Origin: Astrocystis sublimbata
Taxonomy: Eukaryota > Ascomycota > Sordariomycetes > Xylariales > Xylariaceae
Direction: 5' to 3'
Assembly (NCBI GenBank): GCA_022453515.1
Contig: JAJNNY010000029.1
Coordinates: 124,001 to 188,000 of the forward strand
DNA: 64,000 bases
Position numbers and translations under genes: made by a program. Below, in pieces: positions 28,554 through 40,567 of this stretch. The notes beneath the pieces are model-generated. The model was not told the DNA's origin, did not search any database, and saw only the letters and a program-made list of their open reading frames with translations. The stretch's first letter is position 1, and each line of letters opens with the position of its first letter.

Positions 28554-31500
28554 ATGGCGGACCAAGGGGAAGCATCACAGCCTACAGCTGTCGCCCTCGA
28601 CTCATATGACACAGCTTTATGTGTAATTCCTCCTAAGCAGTATTGGCCTATGTTCGATGGCCTACGGTCACTATATGACAAAGCTTGTGAGAAATGGCCA
28701 CCTCACATCAACCTTGCGTATCCATTTGTTCGAGTCGAGGACTTGCCGAGGACCTGTGCATCGGTCTCGTCTCACATGGACTCCACGTCACGAAATTCCA
28801 ACTCTCCATCGAATAACATCAATATATGTCTGAATGCCACGGATGTATTCAAACACAGACGCGACAACACTATCTTCAAATACGATAACGATGAAAAACG
28901 AACAGCAAAACTAGTAGCTCTGCGCCAGACCATTTTGGAAGCGATCGGTCACACCTCAGCAACAGACTACCGCATGCACATGACAGTTGGACAAAGCCAA
29001 GATCTCGATGCATCTCCTCACAAGTACCTTATGGGGAAAGCATCTCTATTACCGTCTGTGCAGTGGAGTGTTGACAAGCTGTATATCTTGCATCGGAGGC
29101 GGATGGAGATTGATGGGGAAGCCTTCACTCAGATGGAAATATGGGGGACTAGTAAGTAGCGAGCACCCTGTACCAACCATTTCTTCTTGATATGGCGCTG
29201 TTTCGAAACGCTACTATACATGTGCGAGTTCATCCTGAGGTCGTAGCTGCTGACGTTTCGTGTGAAAGTCGACCTCAATTCGTTTTCATTACACAGGGCG
29301 GGTGTATCTGAACACCCTACTCAAGATGGTCTCGCAGCTACTACAACGCGAGACGGACTTTCAAACTTGCCGCGAGAAAATAGCTCGCTCGTGAACTACC
29401 CATATACTTACTCAGATGAAGGGCGATGGGTTCTTCATCAGGGCACTCCTACACACGCACGAGGAGCAGAAAATCTCGACTCTCTGACGGTCGCGAGCTA
29501 TAATGTTTTGGCAGAATTCGAATGGCCCCCTTCGGATGCCAGATACCCACTGCTTGTTCAAAACATCCTACAGCAACCGATTTTGTCCGACATAGTGGTT
29601 TTACAGGAAGTCACAGATAGTTTCCTCTCCTACATCTGCCAGAGTGACGATATCCGAAAACACTACCGATTCATCAGTAGTGGACCGCCCGACCAAGACG
29701 ATATCGAGCCACTGCCAAGCCACCTGAACGTCGTGGTGCTGAGCAGATGGGCTTTCTCCTGGAGCTGGCTATCCTTTCATAGACGACACAAGGGTGCTAT
29801 CATCGTGAAGTTTGCAGATATTGGAAAGCTCGACAATGGGGTGTTCATCCCAGCCATCCTGTCAACCGTTCATTTGACGTGCGGCCTGACCGACGGCTCA
29901 GTTTCATCGAAAAAATCGGAGCTCCAGACCCTGATCGCTCACTTGTCTCAGAACTATGCTCATAATATGTGGATTCTTGCAGGCGACTTCAATGTCACCA
30001 CCAGCGCTTATACGATTGAAACGGCATTCAAAAAGAAGTCTATCTCGTCACAGACGGTGGCTTACCTCAACGGACTTGAGAATTCGCTTGCTGAAGCTGG
30101 GCTGATAGACACCTGGACCTCGGCCCGAGTTCAACACGGCGACCTCATGGACTCTGAACATGATTTTGAGCTGCAATCGCAGACATTTGAAGGAGAACAA
30201 GGAGCCACGTTTGACCCCACAGTGAATAGTTTGGCTTCAGATATCGTCGGCTGGGGATTTCAAAACAGACCCCAGAGGTACGACCGTATCCTAGTCAAAG
30301 GAGAAGACGTTCTTGTGACTGGCTTCACACTGTTTGGGCGGAGACAAGGCTACCTGCAGAAAAGCACTACGGATAACGCGAGCGAATCTGAAGGAGAGCT
30401 AGAGGGTGAACTTTCGTATGCTAGCGACCACTGGGGTGTCAGATGCTCCTTGAAGATCAACGGACCTGGCGACAATATTGCCACCGAGAATACTTCCAAA
30501 CTCTCTGTGCCGGTGCATTTGAGACCAGCTTCGACTTCTCTGGATTCCATCTCGGAACTCAAAAATTGCCTCGATGAGATAGGCGTATTTCCTTCGGACT
30601 TGGACAGTACGAGGCGGAAAGCAGCATTGCAGTTATTGAAAGAGGTTGTAATAGAGCAGGATGCTGTTGAAGCCCGAGGAAAGCCTGCCTTTGTCCTTGT
30701 CCCAGTTGGGTCGTATGGTCTCGGCGTTTGGACAGCGTCCTCGGACATTGACTGTCTCTGCATTGGGCCCATCTGCACCAAGACGTTTTTCAACTTGGTT
30801 GTCCAAAGGCTACGGAAGGCCGAAGACAGAGGTATAATACTCCGAAGGAGGGTGAATGCCCATTCTGGCACGATGCTTGAGCTTGAGGTCTTAGGCATCA
30901 AAATGGATCTTCAGTACTGCCCGTCGACTATCATTGCTGAGACCTGGCCACACGCCATGAGACTACCTGCTACCGACTCCGCGTTCGCGCTTCCAACTCA
31001 GACGTTAGCGAAGCTGAAGCCAGCAAGGGATATGCACTATCTCCAGCGGACGGTTCCTGACTATGCTGCATTCCGAACTGCCCACTACCTGATTAAATAT
31101 TGGGCAAAGCAGCGCGGCATATACTCTGCGAAATTTGGACTGTTAAGTGGCATACAGATATCGATTCTATTGGCTCGAGTGTGCAAGCTATTAGCACAAG
31201 AGGGAACACCCGTTGCTTTGCCATCCATTTTGACAACCTTCTTTGACCATTACGCCAGTTTCGAATGGAACACCCAGCTGGCGTTTGATCCCTTGTTTCA
31301 CAAACAACTTCGATATATACGCACAACCAGGGAACCAATGGCGATTCTAGGATACCACCCTCCAAGTCTCAACACGGCACTCAATGCATCACTTCCTTCA
31401 GTGAGAACGATTTCCAATGAGTTCACGCGAGCAAATACGCTGTTATGTCACGAAGGGGCGACCTGGAACACGTTTTTGAGCTCAATCCAGGGCGGGGCTT

Positions 31501-32436
31501 CAGAGTTCTTAAAAGAATTCAAGACTTTCATCAAGATCGATACTCAATTTTGGGGGGTTTCACTAGCGAAAGGCAGCGGCTTTGTTGGCTGGTTGGAATC
31601 TAGATGTGTCATGCTCCTAGTCGGTAAGTTCAGGTGTTATGAAATTATACCAAGGTGATGCTAATAAGATAATAGATCTGAACCGGCGTTTACCCAGTAT
31701 TCATGCCCGCATCTGGCCTGAGCGATTTGTCAAGGAAGATGTCGCTGAAGACGAAACCGACTACCAGGGCTATTACCTAATCGGCCTGGACAAATGGGAA
31801 GCTCATACTCAGGAGCCTATGTCCAAAGACGACATGAAGACAACACTGAATTCATTGCACGCTGCATTGCAAAAGTTCGAAGAACAGATCCGAGGCGATG
31901 AGAAATATTTCGACTCAAAGACCTCCTGGATGAGTGCATCGCTCGTAAACCAATCAGAGCTTGGCGCATTACGACTTGATGCCCGTGATTGGGGCGAATA
32001 TACAATCGGTGATGATGACTTCGACGACGAGGAAGAAGAGGAGGAGGAGGAGACTATTGATTCCGACGAGGAGAATCGCAGTGATCTAGAAGCGCGGACC
32101 AGCAAGTCAAAATCTAAAAAGGCCAAGACTGCACAACTACCTGTGCGTCCAGCTTACAAAGGCAAGTTTCGATCCTCGGCCGATGTTATCAACAGAATCC
32201 GCTGGGACCCAGATATGAACAGCGACGATTACATTGTGGGTTACGAGGATCGTTTCTTAGGGACCAAAGAGAGAGCACTGGATGCGTGGAAGTCAGAACA
32301 GACGGATGAGGAGTTTATCCCTCAGCATCGAATTCTGTACTTTAAGCGCAAGAGCGACGGTGTGACTGTTTGGGACCGGAAGGAGAGGCGCGACATGGTA
32401 TTTGGAAGCGGCGTCAGCAGCATCAAGGCTGATTGA
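28554..32436 (+). CDS. four-domain RNA end-processing protein (2H phosphoesterase - EEP - nucleotidyltransferase - MJ1316/DUF504)
   Basis: Three exons, 28554-29151, 29269-31623 and 31676-32436, give 1237 residues. Residues 1-199 are a 2'-5' RNA ligase-like 2H domain with HINL (51) and HMTV (142). Residues about 270-590 are an endonuclease/exonuclease/phosphatase domain: SYNVL (276), LQEVTD (E313), GDFN (438-441), SDHWGV (585-590). Residues about 635-960 are a poly(A)-polymerase/Trf4-like nucleotidyltransferase with GSYGLG and the catalytic pair D692/D694, plus D746 in KMDLQY. An acidic tract (about 1097-1119) leads to an MJ1316/DUF504 domain (about 1146-1230) containing RIRWDPD and VGYEDRFLG. 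Each domain acts on RNA or phosphate ends in its family, so a role in RNA end repair or tRNA-type processing is inferred. No signal peptide or membrane segment is seen. The first 3' splice site is GAAAG, preceded by a CTGAC branch site. It is chosen because it restores phase and gives WGTIDLNS. Confidence 0.85.
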
Positions 32437-33358
32437 GTTGGAAGTGAGCTCTGCTAGCAAATACCTGTTAGAAGCTTAATAGTATGCCATGACCTTGATC
32501 TGAAAAATGCGGTGAAAGTGTTTCCGAGTTGCCCTCGCGTTGGAGACAATTCAGCTTGGTATCACCCTAGTGGTTGTAGTATTCGAGCTAAGTGAACACA
32601 GCGAAGAGGGTGTATGTGAGCTCATTGGTCAAATATTACCGACTAATTCACCGCTTCCGTTTTTAAATACCAGCTCGCCAAATTACCTACTAGACATGAC
32701 AAGTGCCGTATTCTGAAGTACCTCGCAAGAGAGCTCATCGCGGGTATACCCGAACGTGAGGGGTCACCTGATTCGATTCTCATGCATGCGAATCATCATC
32801 CTTGCGGAACGTGGCCTGTCAAGCGAGGTAAGTACTGGTACCAGCCCTAAGTATTGTCTTCGTTGCGCCCTACTATCACTCACTTTACCTAAAGGGGCAC
32901 TGGTTTAGGATCGCAGATACCCAGCACCCGGACAAAATACCGGGCATGGTCCGGGATTGTAGGTAGGCCGATATATTTGCCGCCCCGCGGAAAACCGTCG
33001 TGGTGCAGGAGTCTGGGGCTTTAGGCCGAAATGCGACAGGCGATTGGGCTACTATGATGCAATCAAGCTGTAAAACTAACTGTAATAAGTACTTGGGTAT
33101 ATAATATTATTACACTAGCGACGGTCGTAAATGGAGGAGTCAATACACTGGGCGCTTGATGCGCGTAGGCGATATACGTTCAACTCCCCCATGCATAGTT
33201 TCTGTGTCCTCCACTTTACGCGGATCTTTGACTGTCCGTCTTGTGTCTTTCACCAATGACCTAGTCTATCAGACCGCACGTGAAGAATATCGAGGGAAGA
33301 CTGGGCTTTAATACGACTCTCAAAAGTGATAGCAACAGTCCATCCAGGCTTTTTCTTA
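32437..33358. other. convergent intergenic region
   Basis: This lies between the 3' ends of the RNA-processing gene (+) and the methyltransferase gene (-). It should contain both 3' UTRs. Nothing else is recognised. Confidence 0.5.
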
Positions 33359-34281
33359 CTACGCCTTTGTGGCCTTGACCAGGGCCAAACCAGGTTGTCG
33401 TAAGAATTTCTCCCACACCTTGGGGTTCTCCTGAACGGTCGGGCAGTTCTAGATCGCGGCATTGATTTAGTAATGTTTACATGAAACTTTCTTCGATACT
33501 TCAGTGTTTGCGAGAGCACGAGCAACGGAACATGCTCATTGAGAGAGCTTGTTTCTGAGCAAAGATGCCAAAAAGGGGGTGGGGGTGGGTTTTACATAAT
33601 CCAATGACTGACCTCGTAGGGTTCAACTTGCACATCGACGAGTCCGTGCTTCTCGTAAATCTCTGTAGAGCCAGAGTATGTCGCCTCCATGCTCGCCGCC
33701 TCAATCGCTGTACCGAAGTTGCCAAAAGCATACCGGAACTTCAATCCGCCCGGGATTTCCTCGACGTCGCGGAAGACAGCACCTAATTCACCCGACGCCA
33801 TAGCTGGTGCGCGGGGATCGCAGGCCCGAGTATTGTAAAACCTCCCGCCAGGCTTCAGGTACTTGACGCAATTCTGGAACATGCCGTCGAGTACTTCCAT
33901 GCTATCCGCATGATCGAAAGGCCAGTGAGCCATGACGATATCGTACTGGGAATGCAGTGGAAGATGATCAAGCGGCTTCGAGACATCTGCTTCGAACCAT
34001 CGTATCGCATCGCGGTTTATCTTCGCCTCCACCTTTTGGCCCTCTTGCATCATCTCGTGAGAGATGTCGACGACGTCCACAGCCGCGGCGCCGGCGTCAA
34101 GAGCATGGCGTGCTTTTATCCCCGAGCCACCAGCCAGATCAAGGATTGCGGCGCCGGGGACTTTTCCAAGTGCCGAGATGAAGAGCTCCGTATCAAGGCG
34201 CATAATTGGCGAGCCTTGAGTCCAGAAGGTTTCGTAATTGGCTGCTTCTGCGCCATATTCTGTTTTCACCTTATCTGACAT
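33359..34281 (-). CDS. class I SAM-dependent methyltransferase
   Basis: The main exon starts at 34281 (MSDKVKTEYGAEAANYE). An upstream in-frame ATG at 34362 exists but adds an atypical leader. Motif I is ILDLAGGSG, followed by VDVVDISHEMM, the acidic residue in WFEADVS, and the post-motif GGRFYNTRACDP, all as in small-molecule methyltransferases. The 3' end needs a splice. The best model ends exon 1 at 33613 (donor GTCAGT) and resumes at 33448 after CTAG, giving a tail with ENPKVWEKFL and the stop at 33359, 252 residues in all. The intron would be 164 nt, long for this window. A two-intron alternative needs a 32-nt intron, which is unlikely. Substrate is unknown, and no biosynthetic cluster surrounds it. 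Confidence 0.75.
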
Positions 34282-37079
34282 GATGCAGTGTTCTGTTGGT
34301 ATGACCTGTCGACTAACCCTGTTGAACTGAGATACATAAAAGGTAGAAGAAAGAGATTTCAATGGGAACCGCCCTGATTAAATGCTATTGACAATGTAGC
34401 ATGCATGTTGTCCAGTTATGAGGTGGTGTGAGGGTAAGCTGTGATCAACGAATCACCGGTTAGGCTTAAACGCAATGTAGGGTCGAAAAGAAACAGCAGT
34501 GGTTATCAAAGCTTCATCTGCATGCAGTAAGACAATAGTCTTCGAAACAGGATACCCATAACGCGGCGTCTAGATGAGAGACTGCCCCAACGCCATATTA
34601 TGTCTGTATGCTTGTGTACCGTTTCCCCTTAAGGAGTAACATCAATTGACATTTACACTGAATATGAAATGGCGATCTCGCTATTTCAGTAACATAGAAA
34701 TCATTAAATTGAACGGCAGACAGCTCATAGCTCAACTCATATAGATCTCCAGGACATTCTTGTTACTTGGTCGCGTAAGCGCTAGTGGCTTGTCCCGATG
34801 CACATAATTGCTGTTCCGTGCTAGACGCGTCAAGAGTAAAGTAAATCCGTCTCCTGGACCGCATGAGGATCATTGAAATCTGCTCTTCAGATTCTGTTAT
34901 TACACTAGAAAGTGTGGGAATTGAAGCTCTTTCATGAACGTTTATTTAAGAGTGCTGCATGATCTTTCGCTTGCCATATGTGTCCGGTCCAGTGATTCCC
35001 ACTACATAGACGCACGCATCTAGGAGATGGCATGACAATTTTCATCATCAATCTGCTGTTAATTTTAAGCTAAGCTCGAAATCTTCATCTGAACAGCAGA
35101 CCGACGTTTCGGAGCAAGCTTAGCTGCGATCATGTAAGTCAGGTTGTAGAGACAGTCATTACTAGTATTCAGCACAGTGGCCTCGCTTATACTGCGACTT
35201 ATATGACCTATCTGGGTTCTTATTTTATTTTATTTTATCTTTCATTACTGACCGGGCAATTGGACTTCGGCATTGTAGCCATTGCCAACATAGATTCCTC
35301 TCTTTCAAGGTTGTCGAGTTTATGATTGTCTACGGCATCTAATCAGGTCTTGGCGTCATTTGCCAGTTGCGAGCAGCTGCAGTGATTGAGTTTCTATTAA
35401 ACATACCTAGCTAAGGGAGTTGCGCACTTATGAATGCGACAAACGATAAATCAAAGCCCGAATCCGTGTGTGCTTCCGACTGGCATGAGGAATTTTCGCT
35501 GACGCCCAATGTCCGGAGTATTATACCAGGAACCTCCTATGGCCTTACCTAGCTCAGCTAATCATGCCGGGGACTACGGGATGAGCGGCGTCGCATGCAC
35601 TGGGTCGGACCCGTTGCACACGGATGACGGTATCAACTGCTGCAATTACAGCGTGCTACTACGTCGTAAGATAATAGCTTCTGTAGGGCGGCCCGGGTAG
35701 ATGTAGTAGAGATATTGATGCACAGATGATTTCTGTATTCAACGACTGTGGAGTTCTGGCGGATGAGTTCCATCATGCTCTCATATGCGCTTCTAGTTGA
35801 ACAAAGCCGCGCTTCGTATCGCAACCCTACTGCATCAGCATGCACAGTAGCGCCTGGAATGAAGTTACTTTCCGAATGGAGTCGCCTCATGTAAAGTATG
35901 ACTCTACTCCGCAAAGTGATGCACTGCCGGGGAAACCTAGAACAAGTGGCAATGAAGAAAAACAGTAGGAGGAGGTCCTCCGGTACGCTCCCCGGTGCAG
36001 GCCAGGCGGTCTGTTTCGCGATGCTCAAGGCCGTGGGGGGAAAAACGGTGCAATTTGTCAACTCGTCCCTGCAAACCAGTCTGTACAATGTCGAGACGCA
36101 TCATATCATTCGAATCGTATGAGGTCGACCCATCGCTTCGAAGGGATTGTTTACCTTTGTTTTCTTGTCTTTCTTACCTTTACTTGGCCATTGGTTTTTT
36201 CTCGTTGGATGCGTGTAGTTGTGGCAGTATCCCCACACAATACTACTGCCCTGTATATAAGATCCAACCGGGATTTTCTGCACCGGATAGCGGGAATCGG
36301 TTCCGTATGCAGAAGAGTTTGTACGGATGCAGGGATGAAGGAGCTGATCGATCGGTTCTGTTCCTGGCATTCCTGTTTGGTACCGAAAGGACGTTATTTC
36401 AGTGTTCACCCTCGGATTCACATATGCTGATTTTGTGAGCATTGCGCGGGACGTATCCCTGATGCTTTATTTATTGTATCTGCATCTTGTCTCTTATAGT
36501 TGAATGGCAATTCCATAAGCACCGTCGCATTGAGTAGCCTCCCGCTTGGAGGCTTTGGTGCCAGAATCTGGCGAGAGACTGCGTCGTCAGGTAAGTGCTT
36601 GATTGTTGGCTGAGATCATTCGGTGTACTACACGTCGACCCACTACTAGCCGAAGTTTTCTAGAATTCACTTTTTTTCCGTGCCTGCATATATTTGTGAA
36701 CGAATCAGGACATCATCCGCATTCACAATGGCACATACTCGGATCCATCCTTCGTTCAAGCTGACAGACCACGATCATACCTGTAACTAGTCCGAATCGG
36801 AGCCACATCTCTTTTTTGTCGGCGACTAATTCGAAAATAGTGAGAACACGCTAGTGCCGATTACAAATCCCTTTAGCCTTATTCCTATGTTTCGACCGTG
36901 ACGTTGAGAGTCGTGACCAAGGTGACCGAATCTTAAGGCATAATGCGGCGAATCATCGGTTTGGTATTGTATGTAAGTTGCTACTGGCACCATCTTTTGC
37001 TTAAAGGTCAAACAGGTGAAGATCATTCTAGCCGAGGGTTCGAAAGTGTCGCCCCTAGATAGCCATAGTTAGATAGCCA

Positions 37080-37758
37080 TAGTGCTGGCATGCCGCCAGG
37101 ATATGCATCAGTCACTATTGGGCAATAGCTGCCCAGTGCTACTGGGACCGGAAACACTACAACGCTCTTTGTTCAAGCGAAACAGGCGGTCCAGAAGATT
37201 GAGACATGGCCTGGTATATCACCAACATGGCGAGTGTCAAGCAGAGCAACAAGCTCGTGAAGGACTAGAAGACCAGGCCTAGCTCTGCTTACTTCTTCCC
37301 AGTACGCTTTATTGGGCTAGAACAGTTAGGCAGGCCCGATGCATATTCGTTCTGAAGATGCCAGGTTTGAGGCCGAAGTTGTGCTGTCATAGTTGCAGCT
37401 TGGCGGCCCAATATGCCGCCCTAAATGAACAATCCACGGTCGCTATTGGGTTCACAGAGTGGTTGCTCTCTTCTGGCCCGATGTCGCCCAATCAGTTGGC
37501 GACATTGACATGAACAGAGCCACCGCGAAAGCAAGGAATGTGAGCTTCCGGGAACCCTGGCTGGCTGATTGCGAGTTGTAAATTGCCATAGGTCCTGGCT
37601 GGGTGCCGGGTTTCAAGCATCGCATAGAGCCAGAAAGCGGGTCTGTGCTCTCTCTGTCAACTATGCTGAAAGAGAACATCCAGGAAATGCATTTGACCGC
37701 CCACATGCTCCATAAGCAACAGTTCCGAACACATACCAACAAAAGAGTCATCAGGTAG
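37080..37758 (+). pseudogene. possible decayed protein-coding gene, family unknown
   Basis: On the plus strand, protein-like stretches change frame and are broken by stops. One has TLFVQAKQAVQKIETWPG (about 37160-37215). Another has AAQYAALNEQSTVAIGFTEW. A third runs through the WPDVAQSVGDIDMNRATAKA region to a TAA at 37579, then continues in the same frame for 58 codons with GPGWVPGFKHRIEPESG and LKENIQEMHLTAHML. The usage looks like real protein, but no intact gene can be assembled and I do not recognise the family. Confidence 0.3.
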
Positions 37759-38380
37759 ATAGCGTCTCTTGACACTCTGAGATAAATTTGTTAGACAACC
37801 AGACATGGTTCCTTGATAGTCATATGGCCCAGATCCATCCGCCCTCGACCTTAGTGGCCTGCGGTGAGCTGCGGGTGGAGGCGTGCGCTTGGTGAATCGG
37901 ATTATAGCTCGGAACGTAGCGGTCGCAGGAGGGAAAGATCAAGTTCGCTAGAGAATTGCAAAGGAGGAAAGAGTTGCCGAGTACTGGAGCAATCGTTGCA
38001 GGGTATGTCGACAGCAGAAGTAGGAATCCTGGCCAGTTACTCAGATATAAGCGCGGGATAATGACGCTCACATGCCTGCTCGAATTCATGCAGACATAAT
38101 AGCTTGCATGACTTTAAAGACCAGCTAGGTTCTCGGTTGGTGCTATGCCTTTGAAAGTTGTCGTAAGCGTCGACTTTTCAGGTTTTCACCGACCAGAACG
38201 ATGTCTTGTATAGTCAGTCACAATTAGACAATTTGATATTCGTTCAAGCCCCGAATTCGTAGCTAAGTCAAGATCGACTCGGTTTTATCGCCGATGTAGT
38301 CGTTGGAGATTTTAGATATCTTCACTTTTGTGCTGCCTATGTTCCCAATCGAGACGATGGAGAACAAGACTTTCATTCGA

Positions 38381-38447
38381 ATTTCGGCCTTCCAATCAGG
38401 AATATTATCATCAGCTGCTATAAAATCCACGATTGGAAGGCCGAAAT
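38381..38447. repeat. 17-bp perfect inverted repeat with 33-bp loop
   Basis: ATTTCGGCCTTCCAATC at 38381-38397 is repeated as its exact reverse complement at 38431-38447, with a 33-bp AT-rich spacer. It could form a stable hairpin in RNA or cruciform DNA, or be the remains of a short inverted-repeat element. Confidence 0.85.
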
Positions 38448-40152
38448 GCGAACATCTCTGTTGTGCATCCTCCTGATTATGTGCCTGTCTGTTGCTTTAT
38501 CGGAATGTGGCCTTGTGCTGAAGACTCTGCTGTTTAACTTTGCCTTTCCGTTATTACTGTCTTCATACCGTCCTTAGCACGTGCGCCTTGACGTGATGTG
38601 TGGGGAATGATAATAAAGTTTCTGTTATCAATCTGATGCTAAGCTAGGTGGTATCAACACAACTGCCAACTAGGATCTGGCTCTTACCTTGACGTTCTTA
38701 TGTAGCAATGCGGGTTGAACAACTGTACTTATACTGCGACGATGATCATATGTTCTTGCATGGATAGGCTGCATCCTTTAAAACCGTAGCATTGGGGCTT
38801 GACCGGTTGCTCTTGGCTCTTTGATCGGCATACACCGGTTTAGTCGCGAAGCTCCACAGAATATCGTAAACTTGGCTTCTAATTCTCCCATCACTGATCA
38901 GTAACCAGAAGGTTCAGAGCTCACACGTAGTCACGACTACATGGCGCGAGGTAATGGCTGGGTGCCGAACGAGATAATGCATGGTTGGTGTATCAATGTC
39001 GATCGCTTCATCGATCTTTGGTCTTCTCCGATGTCCATATCAAAGTGGCACACCGGCCCTGACAGGCACGACGAGTTGGCCGATCTCCAATGGTGGTTAG
39101 CAGAAGCGCTTGTCGGGTATGCTTAGAGTGAGTGATAGAGCACGCCAGACGACGACCGGACGCGACGCGACAGGAAATGCGCTTCACGTGTACTGTAGGC
39201 CGGTTGTGCCGCCAGACCCGAGAGCTACCTAGAGCGGTCCAGCCATGTAGATTAGATAAGTGAGAAGATATGTAATGAGCCTTACTAGGATGGGTTAGCT
39301 AGATGTCTAGAGGCACATAATCGAATTGGTACCAGGGGCATCTAACCTATCCAGGTAAGCACTGATCTACTTGGGTCTCTCCAGGCAGTGAGCAGTTTAC
39401 CAATAGGTACCTTGCCTGCCCCTCAGATCCTACAAAGTCTTTAAGTTGATTCTGCATCTTGCCTCGCTTGCCAACAGGTTCGAGCCAATTTGTACAGTAC
39501 GAGTACAGCATGGCAGATAACTTATGGAGAAATTCTAACGACACCCCAAAAGCTTGGGTTAGCGTGCTATATACAGAAGTATCCAGGTATCGTGGAGGGG
39601 CCATGCTCGCCATGTCGGCCATGCACGTGTTCAACAACAGAGCTAAGCATGCTAAGGTCAACCTGGCATGCAAACCCAGCTCCACAAGGATAATTTACCG
39701 GTTCGCTACCGAGCTACCTACTACTGTACTCTTCTTCTCCGTCTGTCTCTAACATCCTCCCTCATCCACAACGGGCTCCTCGATTCTGCTTTCTTCCCGT
39801 CGCACCTGCTTCAGGTACCGGAGTACTTACGAAAGTATCTTGCTACTACCCAGATGTGGACAAGGACCAGGCGAGCAGGCTGCGTCCGGCAGTGGGGGGG
39901 TGCTGGGGGGTGCCGTGTAAGTACCGGTACCTCTCTTCTGTTGTTCTCTTTCTCCCTTTCCACTTCGTCTCATCTCAGCCCAGAGTTCTGCCAGAGGTAA
40001 GTTGCTGTTCCACCAAAAAAAAAGTGCGTAGAAAGTTGGTAGCCAACCCCAACCCGGCCCGGCCCCGGCATGCCTGGCTGACGATAGACAATTCGTCTTA
40101 TCCCATCTCTCACCATGGTCCTCCAGCTCAGCACTATAACATCAAGGTGTAC

Positions 40153-40159
40153 TATATAA
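40153..40159 (+). promoter_or_regulatory. TATA box for the Cys/His micro-ORF
   Basis: TATATAA, followed by a pyrimidine-rich, ATG-free leader of almost 290 bp reaching a start codon in good context (CATCATGGC). This is the layout expected of a fungal RNA polymerase II promoter. Confidence 0.45.
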
Positions 40160-40444
40160 GACGGGTTTGTCCCGTCTCACTCGTCCCTATCCTCATCCTC
40201 GGTCTCTTCGTAATCATAGCCAATCCTACCATCACCATCACTTCCAAGCAAATAAGCAGACTCTGTTCAAAACAATCGTCTTCTCCCACAGATCATCCAC
40301 AACTATCTCAGTGCACCCAAATCTCCCTGTCGAAGAGTCATATAGCAGGCAACCCACCTGGCACCTCAATATCTCAAAATTGAGCAAATTCCATCACCAG
40401 CCACAGTCTCACGCCCATCGTAACCTACCCTGCCAGTTCTCATC

Positions 40445-40567
40445 ATGGCTGTCAAGGAGCGCCAGATTCTAGTCGACCACTGCTGCACTTTCTGCTGCAA
40501 GGCTGTCGACTTCGGGACACATGACTACTGCGGAACTCATGATGCTTGCCATAGGTGCGAAGACTAA
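40445..40567 (+). CDS. 40-residue Cys/His-rich micro-protein, hypothetical
   Basis: A 41-codon frame including the stop. The product has seven Cys (13, 14, 17, 18, 29, 35, 38) and four His (12, 26, 32, 36), arranged as HCCTFCC and then HDYCGTHDACHRC. This density is far above chance and suggests a small metal-binding or redox peptide. It lacks a hydrophobic leader, so secretion by the classical route is not indicated. Support comes from a good start context (ATCATGG), a TATATAA box at 40153 and a long CT-rich leader without earlier ATGs. No intron is needed. It sits alone in a gene desert. I know of no named family. A chance ORF cannot be excluded at this length. Confidence 0.45.
   Translation: MAVKERQILVDHCCTFCCKAVDFGTHDYCGTHDACHRCED

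Noticed and set aside
33250..33525. 91-codon minus-strand frame
   Set aside because: It overlaps the last methyltransferase exon in another frame. The frame with ENPKVWEKFL joins the methyltransferase in phase.
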